A stretch of DNA of 14,674 nt from Pseudomonadota bacterium (GCA_021822115.1 JAJZSA010000064.1:1-14674), one strand, 5' to 3'; positions 6,342-13,339 are shown, counted from the first letter of the stretch. Numbers and translations: made by a program. Notes: generated by a model from the sequence alone, not told the origin.

Positions 6342-6367
6342 CTACCCAAGCCGCAGCATTTGGGTAG
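6342..6367 (-). terminator. Inverted repeat, candidate terminator of the acyl-CoA synthetase
   Basis: CTACCCAA (6342-6349) and TTGGGTAG (6360-6367) form an 8-bp perfect stem with a 10-nt loop, starting 4 bp beyond the acyl-CoA synthetase stop. There is no T-run on the minus strand, so termination is uncertain. Confidence 0.4.
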
Positions 6368-6371
6368 TGCT

Positions 6372-8177
6372 TCAGTAACCTTCAAACAGGCTGTCGTGAT
6401 CGCGCCGGCAATGTTCAACCACCTTGGCGCGCTTGATCTTCAGGGTCGGTGTGAGCAGGCCGTTCTCCTGCGTCCACGCTTCGGCCAACAGGGCGATCTT
6501 GCGGATGCGCGCATAGCCGGGGAAGGCGTGCAGTTGTTGCGTCACGCGTTGCAAGGCATAGGCCTTGGCCTGCGCGGCATGCAGACTCTCGGGCCATTCG
6601 TGCGGCAGGGCGCGCTCCTGCATGGCAGTGGTCCAGCGTTCGCGGTTCACCACGGTCAGCAGGCCGAGATAGGCTTTGCCTTCGCCTACCACCATCACTT
6701 GCTCGAACAATGGATCGGCCAGGATGGCGGCCTCCATGTCGCTAGGCGGCACCTTCTCGCCGTTGGAGAGCACGATGATGTCCTTGATGCGGCCGGTGAT
6801 GGTGATGTGACCCTGCGTGTCGATGTGCGCCACGTCGCCGGTATTCAGCCAGCCATCGGCGGTGAACATGGCGCGTGTCGCTGCTTCGTTGTTCCAGTAG
6901 CCCAGCATCACGCTGGGGCCGCGCACTTCCAGCGCATCGTGTTCGCCCAGACGGACCTCGAGGTTGGGCAATTTGAGACCGACGCTGGAGGGCAGGTTAT
7001 CGTGTTCACGGTTCACGCAGATGACCGGGCTGGTCTCGGACAGGCCGTAGCCTTGCAGGATGTGCAGGCCGAGGCCGATGAAGGTGCGTGCGTTGTCGGG
7101 GGAGAGCGGTGCGCCGCCGGAAATGGCCAGCCGCAGACGGCCACCCAGGCGCGCCGTGAGTTTATCCGCCACCAGTCTTTTCAGCAGTGGCCACAGCAGC
7201 AGCTTGGGATGCCAAGCGGCACGGCGCTGCCGGTGTTCGAAATGATAGTGGCCGACATCTACCGCCAGTTCGAACAGGCGGCGCCGCGAGGCGGGGCCTT
7301 TATCCAGTTTGTTGCGGATGCCGGACTGGATGCGTTCGAAGATACGCGGTACGGTGATCAGCACGCTGGGGCGGATCTGCGCCAGATCATCCTGCAATAG
7401 CTGCACGGAGCGGGCATAGGCGACCGTGGCGCCGGCCATCATCGGCACGTAGTAACCGGCGGTGCGCTCCAGGCAATGCGACAGCGGCAGGAAGGAAAGA
7501 AACAGGTCGTCGGCATAGACCTCGAAACACTGTACCGAGGCGGCGGCATTGCTCAGCAGGTTGTGGTGGCTGAGCATCACGCCCTTGGATCTGCCGGTGG
7601 TGCCGGAGGTGTAGACGATGCTGGCGAGTCGTGCCGGATCGTCGTACAGATGATGGCAACCGCTATGCGTCTCGGGCAACCATTCATCCACGCTGCGCAG
7701 GCGTTCGTCGTTGTCGCCCTCGGGCGGGGTGCGCAGGGTGACGATGCGTTGCAGGCTGTCGATGCCGGTGCAGGCTTCATGCAGCGGGTGCCAGTGCATC
7801 GCGCTGTCGATCAGCAGCAGTCTGGCACCGGAATCCTGCAATACGTGGGCGACATTCTCTGGACGATCCGCTACGTACAAAGGGACGGTGACCAGGCCCA
7901 GACCGAGTGCGGCCTGATCGAACACCGCCCATTGCGGGCAGTTCTTCAGCATGATGGCGACGCGGTCGCCGGGTTGTAGTGCTTCATGCAGCATGGCCGC
8001 CTGCCAGCGCGCGACTTCGTGCTCCATCTCGTGCCAGGTGAGGTCGCGCCACTCGCAGCGGTGTTCGTCGAAGTGGCGGTAGGCAGTGCTGTGCGGGCTG
8101 CGTTGCACGCGTTCACGGAACAGCCCGTTCAGGGTGCGCACTGTCTCATGGTGGATCAGATCTGCCGGATGCTTCAT
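6372..8177 (-). CDS. Long-chain acyl-CoA synthetase (AMP-dependent, FadD15-like)
   Basis: This is an adenylate-forming enzyme of 601 residues, the expected length for long-chain fatty acid-CoA ligases of the FadD15/Faa type. It activates fatty acids to acyl-AMP and then to acyl-CoA. The signature motifs are present in order: the phosphate loop YTSGTTGRSKG (189-199), GYGLSET (376-382), GWLNTGD (442-448), the hinge region GRIKDIIVLSNGEKVPP (462-478) and the C-terminal LTPTLKIKR containing the catalytic lysine (about 580). No signal peptide is present; the enzyme is probably cytoplasmic or peripheral to the membrane. No clear ribosome binding site precedes the ATG at 8177. It lies 62 bp after the lipase gene on the same strand, so it may share that transcript or use a weak promoter in the gap. 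With the lipase, it suggests activation of released fatty acids. Confidence 0.92.
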   Translation of the reverse strand: MKHPADLIHHETVRTLNGLFRERVQRSPHSTAYRHFDEHRCEWRDLTWHEMEHEVARWQAAMLHEALQPGDRVAIMLKNCPQWAVFDQAALGLGLVTVPLYVADRPENVAHVLQDSGARLLLIDSAMHWHPLHEACTGIDSLQRIVTLRTPPEGDNDERLRSVDEWLPETHSGCHHLYDDPARLASIVYTSGTTGRSKGVMLSHHNLLSNAAASVQCFEVYADDLFLSFLPLSHCLERTAGYYVPMMAGATVAYARSVQLLQDDLAQIRPSVLITVPRIFERIQSGIRNKLDKGPASRRRLFELAVDVGHYHFEHRQRRAAWHPKLLLWPLLKRLVADKLTARLGGRLRLAISGGAPLSPDNARTFIGLGLHILQGYGLSETSPVICVNREHDNLPSSVGLKLPNLEVRLGEHDALEVRGPSVMLGYWNNEAATRAMFTADGWLNTGDVAHIDTQGHITITGRIKDIIVLSNGEKVPPSDMEAAILADPLFEQVMVVGEGKAYLGLLTVVNRERWTTAMQERALPHEWPESLHAAQAKAYALQRVTQQLHAFPGYARIRKIALLAEAWTQENGLLTPTLKIKRAKVVEHCRRDHDSLFEGY

Positions 8178-8239
8178 CGGGAATGCCGCGATTCAAAAGT
8201 CGCGCAGTTTTGTTGCCTGAACGGGCGATGTCAAGCAGT

Positions 8240-9046
8240 TCAAATCTTGTCCACATAATTGACCGGCGCATGGTCGGCCAATGGCTTGGGAGGGCGGAAC
8301 CACGACATCAGCCTGTTCAGCCAGCCGCGCGGCGGGAGCGATTCCAGTTTCACTTCTTTTCCGACGTGACGAAAATCGAGTTCCTCCGGGGGCACCGTGG
8401 TGACGATATCTTCGCCATGCACCAAGCGGTGGATGCGATCTTCGAATTCGCGCAGGCTGGCTGCGAAATCGTCATCGCCCACGCGCGGCGAGCCGAAAGT
8501 GTAGAGTGCGGCAGGACGCAGGCGTGCCGCAGCCAGCGTGGCCAATGCGCCCCCCAGACTGTGTCCGGTATAGAACACCGGACAATCCAGGCGCTTGAGG
8601 GCATGTTCGATCTCCTCCCAGACGCTGTCCAGCGCGCGGTTGAAGCCACGGTGGGTATCCACCTTGCCATCGGATTGGCGCAGTTCGCCCAGGTTGAGGT
8701 CGGTCACATAGTCTTGCACGTGTTGCTCGGTGCCGCGGAACACCAGTACTGCGAACGGGATGGCGTGATCGAACTGCACCAGCAACGCTTGCGTGTCGGT
8801 GTTGCGCGAGAAGAAGAACTGGCGGTGCGTGCAGCCGGCTTTTTCCAGGAAGCGGGTCTGCGTCGGGCGCGGCGGATGGTCGGACTCTTCGTGGTCGTGG
8901 CGATAGACGATGCGGCTGAGTTCGGCCAGCCAGCGCGCATTGGCCCGGCTGTAGGAAAGGGTGGCCGGATTGAACGGCGGCATGGGGCGCCGGGCGAAGA
9001 AATCGCTCGCATCGCCGGGGTGCAGCAGGTCTTTCCATTTGACCAT
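8240..9046 (-). CDS. Class 3 lipase family protein
   Basis: This is an alpha/beta hydrolase of the lipase class 3 family, 268 residues from the chosen start. The nucleophile elbow GHSLGGA places the serine at 163; the likely remaining triad members are Asp213 (VHGEDIVTT) and His259 (ADHAPVNY). FRGTE (about 104-108) fits the oxyanion-hole strand of the family. No signal peptide is visible, so it may act inside the cell on membrane or storage lipids. The stop of the upstream DUF6765 gene is followed by AGG and then ATG (9055). That ATG is too close to the GAAGG motif, whereas the ATG at 9046 is 8 bases from AAGGA and is preferred. The genes are tightly coupled and under leader element C. Confidence 0.87.
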   Translation of the reverse strand: MVKWKDLLHPGDASDFFARRPMPPFNPATLSYSRANARWLAELSRIVYRHDHEESDHPPRPTQTRFLEKAGCTHRQFFFSRNTDTQALLVQFDHAIPFAVLVFRGTEQHVQDYVTDLNLGELRQSDGKVDTHRGFNRALDSVWEEIEHALKRLDCPVFYTGHSLGGALATLAAARLRPAALYTFGSPRVGDDDFAASLREFEDRIHRLVHGEDIVTTVPPEELDFRHVGKEVKLESLPPRGWLNRLMSWFRPPKPLADHAPVNYVDKI

Positions 9047-9058
9047 GTACGTCATCCT

Positions 9059-10081
9059 TCAAACGACAGCGAGGTCATAACTCATCTTGCGGAAGAGGGG
9101 CGAAAGTTGTGCGATGCCAAACTTCTCATGTTCCTTTACTGCCTCCTGGAAACGATACCAGTGGGTGTCTTCACGCATCACGTCTTGCTTCCAGAAATAA
9201 CGGTCGCGGAACAATGTGAAGCCATTGAGCAGTCCATCCGGATTGTCTTTCAGGCCGCGGATGTCCGTGTCGATGGCGGCATTGAACCAGCTCTCTTCAT
9301 CGAACTCGGGGAACCAGTCCAGCCGCTTCCGATAACTTTTTAGGCGCGCATCCTGGTAGCGCAGGTCGTCGCCGGTATAGGTCTGGCCGAACATGGTGAT
9401 GAGATCCGTTTCCAGTCCGGGCCAGGCGACGGTGTTGTCCGCTTTGCCCTGGCCGACCTGGTAGGCGCAATAGTGCTTGAACAGGGCGCAGGCCGCGTCG
9501 AGGAAGCGGTTGCGGTTGCTGATCTCATCGGCTACCAGACGCAGATCGCTCCATTCGTGACATACCCAGTCGGGATGGTGGCCGCCGGGAGCATGTCCAA
9601 TGGCGGGTGTGGGCTTGAGCTCGATCTGGTTGTAATGGTCGTACCAGCCGACGAAATTCTGGTGCGCCCAGGTATCCACGTAGCTGTGCGAGGCGATGCC
9701 GATACGGTACAGGCGGGTTGCGCGGTCGGCCTGGAAGGCGGCGGCCAGCATGGCGTTGGCGTTCTCGTTGTCCGGGGTGGTGTTGAGCAGGTGCATCTTG
9801 CCGTCGCGCCGGCGTGCGGTGTAGGCCGCAGGGTCGCCGGGGATGAAATGGAAGATGGGGTAGATGCGCATCAAGCTGTCTTTCGGCTTGAGGATGTTCA
9901 TCGTCTGGCTCATGAAGTTGAGGTACTTCGGCCGCTTTCCCGAACGATCTTCTATCTCATAGCTGATGTCGTTCTCGTCGACGTATTGCGAGGCGTAGGC
10001 GATGGTGTGTGCTTCGTCCTGGTCGAACCCGGCACGGTGCGCGAGGTAGCCGGTGATCCAGTAGTGGAATTCGATGTCCAT
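9059..10081 (-). CDS. DUF6765-type protein, possible zinc phospholipase C-like hydrolase
   Basis: This 340-residue protein resembles the uncharacterised DUF6765 family (MDIEFHYWITGYLAHRAGF start). No enzyme activity is established to my knowledge. The histidine and aspartate pattern is suggestive of metal binding: His6, His15, Asp35, then H132-S-Y-V-D136-T-W-A-H140 and GHAPGGHHPD (162-171). An H-x3-D step followed by another His recalls the zinc site of phospholipase C and S1/P1 nucleases, although those enzymes are secreted and this one has no signal peptide. The start ATG at 10081 has GGGAG 5 bases upstream, in a block that can pair with leader element C. It is followed 12 bp later by the lipase start codon, suggesting a two-step lipid-hydrolysis unit. 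Confidence 0.75.
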   Translation of the reverse strand: MDIEFHYWITGYLAHRAGFDQDEAHTIAYASQYVDENDISYEIEDRSGKRPKYLNFMSQTMNILKPKDSLMRIYPIFHFIPGDPAAYTARRRDGKMHLLNTTPDNENANAMLAAAFQADRATRLYRIGIASHSYVDTWAHQNFVGWYDHYNQIELKPTPAIGHAPGGHHPDWVCHEWSDLRLVADEISNRNRFLDAACALFKHYCAYQVGQGKADNTVAWPGLETDLITMFGQTYTGDDLRYQDARLKSYRKRLDWFPEFDEESWFNAAIDTDIRGLKDNPDGLLNGFTLFRDRYFWKQDVMREDTHWYRFQEAVKEHEKFGIAQLSPLFRKMSYDLAVV

Positions 10082-10090
10082 GCAGCTCCC
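10082..10090 (-). promoter_or_regulatory. Ribosome binding site with predicted 9-10 bp sequestration (copy C)
   Basis: The minus-strand block GGGAGCTGC (10090-10082) is followed at once by ATG. It is fully complementary, with one G-U pair, to GCAGUUCCC (10202-10194) in the first strand of leader element C. Adding the A of AUG gives 10 bp. Pairing would hide the ribosome binding site and would exclude P1 of the element. GGGAGCTGCATG also occurs identically at copy A. Confidence 0.5.
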
Positions 10091-10122
10091 TGACGTATGA
10101 GGCGGTCGTTACGGTTAACCCG

Positions 10123-10205
10123 CTTGCGCCAGCCTCCTGTCCGATGCTCCAGCGTCTGTCTGTGCCGTGCTTTGCGGCAGGATGTACGGACGCGGGAACT
10201 GCAAG
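10123..10205 (-). promoter_or_regulatory. Leader RNA element, copy C, upstream of DUF6765-lipase
   Basis: This 83-nt copy begins CTTGCAG and ends ACAGGAGGCTGGCGCAAG. Proposed pairs: P1 CUUGC/GCAAG; P2 GCGUC/GACGC; P3 CUGCCG/CGGCAC with loop CAAAGCA; P4 UCGG/CUGG with loop ACAGGAGG. The second P3 pair is U-A here, C-G in copy A and U-G in copy B. The predicted transcription start lies about 1 nt before the element, which ends 41 nt before the start codon. Its P1 5' strand doubles as the predicted anti-ribosome-binding-site strand. Confidence 0.72.
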
Positions 10206-10212
10206 TGCCGGC

Positions 10213-10241
10213 ACTGTAGGCAAGCTGTCGTCCCATGTCAA
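10213..10241 (-). promoter_or_regulatory. Promoter of the DUF6765-lipase unit
   Basis: On the minus strand TTGACA (10241-10236) and TACAGT (10218-10213) are 17 bp apart, with predicted initiation near 10206, directly at leader element C. Confidence 0.75.
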
Positions 10242-10260
10242 TCGAATGCTGTCGCACACG

Positions 10261-10266
10261 TATAAT
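10261..10266 (+). promoter_or_regulatory. Candidate -10 element of the djlA promoter
   Basis: A perfect TATAAT lies 38 bp before the djlA start codon. No good -35 hexamer is visible at the usual distance. It lies back-to-back with the divergent DUF6765 promoter. Confidence 0.5.
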
Positions 10267-10303
10267 GCGCGCGCATTCTCACCACCTCACATATGGAGTC
10301 AAC

Positions 10304-11077
10304 GTGTTCAAACTGCTCGGCATCATCCTCGGTTACCTGTTGTTCGGCTGGATCGGCGCTTTCCTCGGCTTCCTTCTCGGTATCGTCATCGACCGCTTGC
10401 GCGCCTTCGGGCGGGGCGCGTTCAATCCGCTGGGGGCGGCGTTGCGCCAAGCGGTGTTCCTGGAAACGGTGTTCATCGCCATGGGCAAGCTGGCCAAGGC
10501 GGATGGTCGCGTCTCCGAAGCCGAGATCGCCCATACCGAAGCATTGATGCAGAAGCTGGGCATGAGTGAGGGACATCGCAAGCAGGCCATCGCTTTGTTC
10601 AAGCAGGGCGCATCCGGTGAACGTGACATCTATGAGGTCTGCCGCCGCTTCATGGCGACTTGCGGTCATACGCATCACCTGAAGGAGATGCTGCTGGTGT
10701 ATCTGATCGTGATGGCGATGGCGGATGGCGAATACCATCCCGAGGAAGAGAAATTGCTGATGGAGATCGCCGGCCATCTGGGCTACGGACCGCAGGCCTT
10801 CAAGCGCTTGCTGGATATGGTGCTGAACCAGACGCATTTCGCGCAGGGTCAGCCGAGCGGGGAAGCGGCGCTGGCCGAGGCTTACAAGGCATTGGGGGTG
10901 ACTGCCGAGAGTAGCGATGCAGAAGTGAAGCGCGCCTATCGCAAGCTGATGAGCAAGTACCACCCGGACAAGCTGATGGGGCAGGGTTTGCCGGAGGATA
11001 TGATCAAGGTGGCGACCGAACAGGCCCAGGAGATACAACTGGCCTACGACCTGGTGAGCAAGCAGCGCGGGATGTGA
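10304..11077 (+). CDS. djlA: DnaJ-like membrane co-chaperone DjlA
   Basis: This is a 257-residue inner-membrane J-domain protein that would stimulate DnaK ATPase from the cytoplasmic face. The layout is that of DjlA: an N-terminal hydrophobic, Gly-rich membrane segment (about 3-29; VFKLLGIILGYLLFGWIGAF), a helical TerB-like domain (about 50-175, with two ADG-type turns at 66-68 and 140-142) and a C-terminal J domain (about 192-257) with the HPD motif at 220-222. It is close to the length of the E. coli protein (about 270). The start is taken as GTG at 10304 because GGAG lies 7 bases upstream and the peptide begins at the membrane segment; a longer frame from 10235 overlaps the promoters. Confidence 0.92.
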   Translation: MFKLLGIILGYLLFGWIGAFLGFLLGIVIDRLRAFGRGAFNPLGAALRQAVFLETVFIAMGKLAKADGRVSEAEIAHTEALMQKLGMSEGHRKQAIALFKQGASGERDIYEVCRRFMATCGHTHHLKEMLLVYLIVMAMADGEYHPEEEKLLMEIAGHLGYGPQAFKRLLDMVLNQTHFAQGQPSGEAALAEAYKALGVTAESSDAEVKRAYRKLMSKYHPDKLMGQGLPEDMIKVATEQAQEIQLAYDLVSKQRGM

Positions 11078-11114
11078 GCTGGGGCGTGTTCACACGCTTA
11101 AGGGACGATGGAAG

Positions 11115-11144
11115 AACGCCGTGTTTTATGCACGGCGTTTTTTT
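11115..11144 (+). terminator. Intrinsic terminator after djlA
   Basis: AACGCCGTG (11115-11123) and CACGGCGTT (11131-11139) form a 9-bp stem with a 7-nt loop, followed by a T-run through 11144. It reaches into the stop codon of the convergent coiled-coil gene. Confidence 0.92.
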
Positions 11145-11533
11145 CAGGCGGTGGTGTTGACCACGCTGCCGACGCTGCTCGAGGTGGTGCTGGTGGTCGT
11201 GGCCGTAGCGGTATAGGTGTCGGCCTTGGCTTGCACCTGGGCGGGCAGGTTGGCGTAGTTGTTGTTCAGCTGGGTCTGCGTGGTCTGGATCGCGTCGGCG
11301 GCTTTCAGGTTGATGCTGACGCGCCGTGCCTCTGATTGCGCCTGGCTAGCCTGGATCTCCAGTTCGCGGGCATTCTGCTGGGCACGTGCCGCTTGCTGAC
11401 GTGCATCCTGGGCGCGGCTCTGCAAGTTCTGCGCGCTTTGGAATGCCTGGTCGGCGCTGCGTTGTGCCTGTTGCTGCCGGTAACTTTGAACGTAGCTGCC
11501 TGCGCTCAGGGATAGGGCGGATGCGGTTGCCAT
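11144..11533 (-). CDS. Ala/Gln-rich coiled-coil protein of unknown function
   Basis: I do not recognise a named family. The 129-residue protein has a short N-terminal SALSLSAGSYVQSYRQQQAQ segment, a long Ala/Gln/Arg-rich helix (about 20-90) with coiled-coil character, and a low-complexity Thr/Ser/Ala tail (about 105-129). There is no convincing signal peptide or transmembrane segment. The ATG at 11533 has GGAG 8 bases upstream. It has its own candidate promoter (11566-11594). Its stop codon overlaps the T-run of the djlA terminator. The helical middle suggests a structural or filament-forming role, but nothing in the sequence specifies one. Confidence 0.75.
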   Translation of the reverse strand: MATASALSLSAGSYVQSYRQQQAQRSADQAFQSAQNLQSRAQDARQQAARAQQNARELEIQASQAQSEARRVSINLKAADAIQTTQTQLNNNYANLPAQVQAKADTYTATATTTSTTSSSVGSVVNTTA

Positions 11534-11565
11534 GGCATTACTCCCCGTGTTCGTTCATGGCACCA

Positions 11566-11594
11566 AGCATACGCCAGCCATCACGGATGTTCAA
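11566..11594 (-). promoter_or_regulatory. Promoter of the coiled-coil protein gene
   Basis: On the minus strand TTGAAC (11594-11589) and TATGCT (11571-11566) are 17 bp apart, 32 bp before the start codon. Confidence 0.55.
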
Positions 11595-11626
11595 CCCTAT
11601 GAAATTGCACGTGTAAATCATCGCGC

Positions 11627-12424
11627 TCAATAGCCGAACAGGGGTTTGCGCGCCTCGCCTGCCTGATACATCTGTTTGAGTCCGGCCTGGGCGCCGGCAT
11701 GCCCTTGTTCGGCTGCCTTGCGATACCAGTCGGCCGCTTGTTTGCTGTTCTTGGTTACGCCATAACCTTTGCGATACAGGCTGCCGAGCTGGAATTGCGC
11801 TTCGGCATTGCCCAGTTCGGCGGCTTTGGAGAACCAGTTGAAGGCGATGCGGTAATCCGGGACGAATGCCTTGCCATCGCTGTACATCACGCCCAGCGCC
11901 ATGTAGGCGTCGGGGTAGTTGCGGTCGGCGGCTTGCTGGTACCAGGCGAGTGCCTCGTTGTCGTCCTGCGCGACGCCGGTGCCCGTGGCGTAGCTGCTGC
12001 CCAGACGATACATCGCCCAGGCATCGCCCTTCAGTGCCAGATGGCGGTACAGCTGGATCTTTTGCGGGCAGGTGGTCTTTTCGAAGCGCGCTACGCGATC
12101 GGCGAACTTGTCATCGATCTTCTCGGCGATGCGCGCATAGCCGTCGCGCCATTCGCCGCGCTTGTAGCGATCGAGCTGCATGATCGCACTGTAGAACGCG
12201 CTGCACATGTGCGACACCTCGCCGCGCTGCTCGTAGGCAAGTGCCTGGTCCAGCGCGCCATCGGCCTGATCGAGCACCTGTTCGGCACATTTCGATTCGC
12301 GGTAATGCATGATGCTGGCCTCGGCCACATCGGCTTCGTTCGGGTTGCAGGAGGAAGCCGAGGCGTACGAAGGCGTGAACGCAATAAGCGCAGCGAGCAA
12401 CAGGGCGAGCGGGTTGCGTGTCAT
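11627..12424 (-). CDS. Exported Sel1-repeat (TPR-like) protein
   Basis: This 265-residue protein has an N-terminal signal peptide (about 1-24, MTRNPLALLLAALIAFTPSY...) and is probably periplasmic. Residues about 134-250 contain at least three Sel1-type repeats, each with the G-A-x-Y/F-x-L-G-x-x-Y and A-x-x-W-Y/F-x-x-A-A pattern (for example AMYRLGSSYATGTG...EALAWYQQAA and AQFQLGSLYRKGYG...AADWYRKAA). Such repeats serve as protein-binding scaffolds; the partner is unknown. The region before them (25-130) is helical with four cysteines. The ATG at 12424 has AAGG 8 bases upstream and is preferred over an in-frame TTG at 12439. A promoter with a perfect -35 precedes it. Confidence 0.88.
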   Translation of the reverse strand: MTRNPLALLLAALIAFTPSYASASSCNPNEADVAEASIMHYRESKCAEQVLDQADGALDQALAYEQRGEVSHMCSAFYSAIMQLDRYKRGEWRDGYARIAEKIDDKFADRVARFEKTTCPQKIQLYRHLALKGDAWAMYRLGSSYATGTGVAQDDNEALAWYQQAADRNYPDAYMALGVMYSDGKAFVPDYRIAFNWFSKAAELGNAEAQFQLGSLYRKGYGVTKNSKQAADWYRKAAEQGHAGAQAGLKQMYQAGEARKPLFGY

Positions 12425-12452
12425 GGCGATACCTTGCAAGTGGGATGGGCGA

Positions 12453-12482
12453 ACTTTAGGGGCTGTGCCCGCCGCCTGTCAA
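12453..12482 (-). promoter_or_regulatory. Promoter of the Sel1-repeat protein gene
   Basis: On the minus strand TTGACA (12482-12477) and TAAAGT (12458-12453) are 18 bp apart. Transcription would begin near 12446, leaving a leader of only about 20 nt. No copy of the leader RNA element follows. Confidence 0.6.
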
Positions 12483-12501
12483 CGCAACGGGCGCTACCCA
12501 C

Positions 12502-12530
12502 AAAAAAAAGGACATCGCAAGGATGTCCTT
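12502..12530 (-). terminator. Intrinsic terminator after the parvulin gene
   Basis: On the minus strand AAGGACATC (12530-12522) pairs with GATGTCCTT (12516-12508) around a 5-nt loop and runs into eight T residues. It lies 20 bp beyond the parvulin stop codon. Confidence 0.93.
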
Positions 12531-12550
12531 TGTTTGGAGTTGCGTGCCGC

Positions 12551-13339
12551 TTATTCGATGCGGGCGGTGCTGCGCAGGTCGGCGATGGCCTTCTGCACGG
12601 CTTCCTGCTTGCGACGCTGTTCCAGACGCGGCTTAATCTCTTCGAAGGTCGGTACCTTCAGTTCGCGCGTGTCTTCCAGCTTGATTACGTGCCAGCCGAA
12701 CTGGGTCTGTACCGGCTCGCTGATCTGGCCCTTCTTCAGCTTGACCACGGCTTCGCCGAACGGCTGCACATAATTGGCCGGGACCGACCAGCCGAGGTCG
12801 CCGCCCTTGTCCTTGGAGCCGGGGTCTTGCGACTTCTGCTTGGCGACCTTGGAGAAGGCTTCCTTCTTCACGCGCTTGGCGATGGCCTTGGCTTCCTCTT
12901 CGGTCGGCACCAGGATGTGCGAGAGCTTGTACTCCTTGTCACCGACGCGCGCCTTCATCGCTTCGTAGTCCTGCTTCAGCACGGCTTCGTCGATCGGATG
13001 CTTGTTCACATAGTCCTGCACGAAAGCACCGGCCAGTACGGACTGGCGAGCCAGTTCCAGTTGTTGCGCGGTGTCGCTGTGCTTGTCCAGACCTTCCTTG
13101 ACGGCAGCTTGCGACAGCACTTCGAGGTTGATCAGGTCATCGCGCACCGCTTTGCGCAGTTCGGGAGAATCGGGCTGACCGCCTTGGGTCGCCGCAACGT
13201 TGACGCGCAGATCGACGCGCGCTTGCGGGATGGCGACGCCGTTCACCAGGGCGACGGGTTTGTCGGCATCCGCTGCCTGTGCACCGGCAGCAACGAGCAG
13301 CAGGGCAGCGAACAGGGTGGATCTGGAAACGTTCAGCAT
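12551..13339 (-). CDS. Periplasmic peptidyl-prolyl cis-trans isomerase (parvulin/PpiC type)
   Basis: This protein would speed prolyl isomerisation and chaperone folding in the periplasm. It has 262 residues: a signal peptide (1-22, ending AQA), an N-terminal helical chaperone region (about 28-130, ALVNGVAIPQARVDLRV start) and a single parvulin domain (about 136-225) with LSHILV, KGGDLGW, FGEAVVKLKKGQISEPVQTQFGWHVIKLED. A basic helical tail follows (KPRLEQRRKQEAVQ). The ATG at 13339 is chosen because AGGAAAG precedes it and the signal peptide starts there; a longer frame to 13459 runs into yciI. An extended -10 promoter lies in the 73-bp gap after yciI, so it can be transcribed separately, and a strong terminator follows it. 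Confidence 0.93.
   Translation of the reverse strand: MLNVSRSTLFAALLLVAAGAQAADADKPVALVNGVAIPQARVDLRVNVAATQGGQPDSPELRKAVRDDLINLEVLSQAAVKEGLDKHSDTAQQLELARQSVLAGAFVQDYVNKHPIDEAVLKQDYEAMKARVGDKEYKLSHILVPTEEEAKAIAKRVKKEAFSKVAKQKSQDPGSKDKGGDLGWSVPANYVQPFGEAVVKLKKGQISEPVQTQFGWHVIKLEDTRELKVPTFEEIKPRLEQRRKQEAVQKAIADLRSTARIE

Noticed and set aside
8199..8234. Promoter for the acyl-CoA synthetase from TTGACA (8234-8229)
   Set aside because: The -35 is perfect but the best -10 at 17 bp is AAAACT, matching only three of six positions, and no leader element follows. Kept as a possibility only.
10123..10205. Element C as a c-di-GMP (GEMM) riboswitch because of CGCAAAGC
   Set aside because: The GEMM core (CACRGGGCAAACC, tetraloop and receptor) is absent, and copies A and B lack CAAAG at that position. 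It lies in a variable loop.
12453..12482. Fifth member of the leader family upstream of the Sel1-repeat gene (TTGACA and CTTGCAAGG)
   Set aside because: The promoter resembles the others but its spacer is 18 bp, the leader is only about 20 nt, and CTTGCAAGG is part of the ribosome binding site region rather than an 83-nt element.
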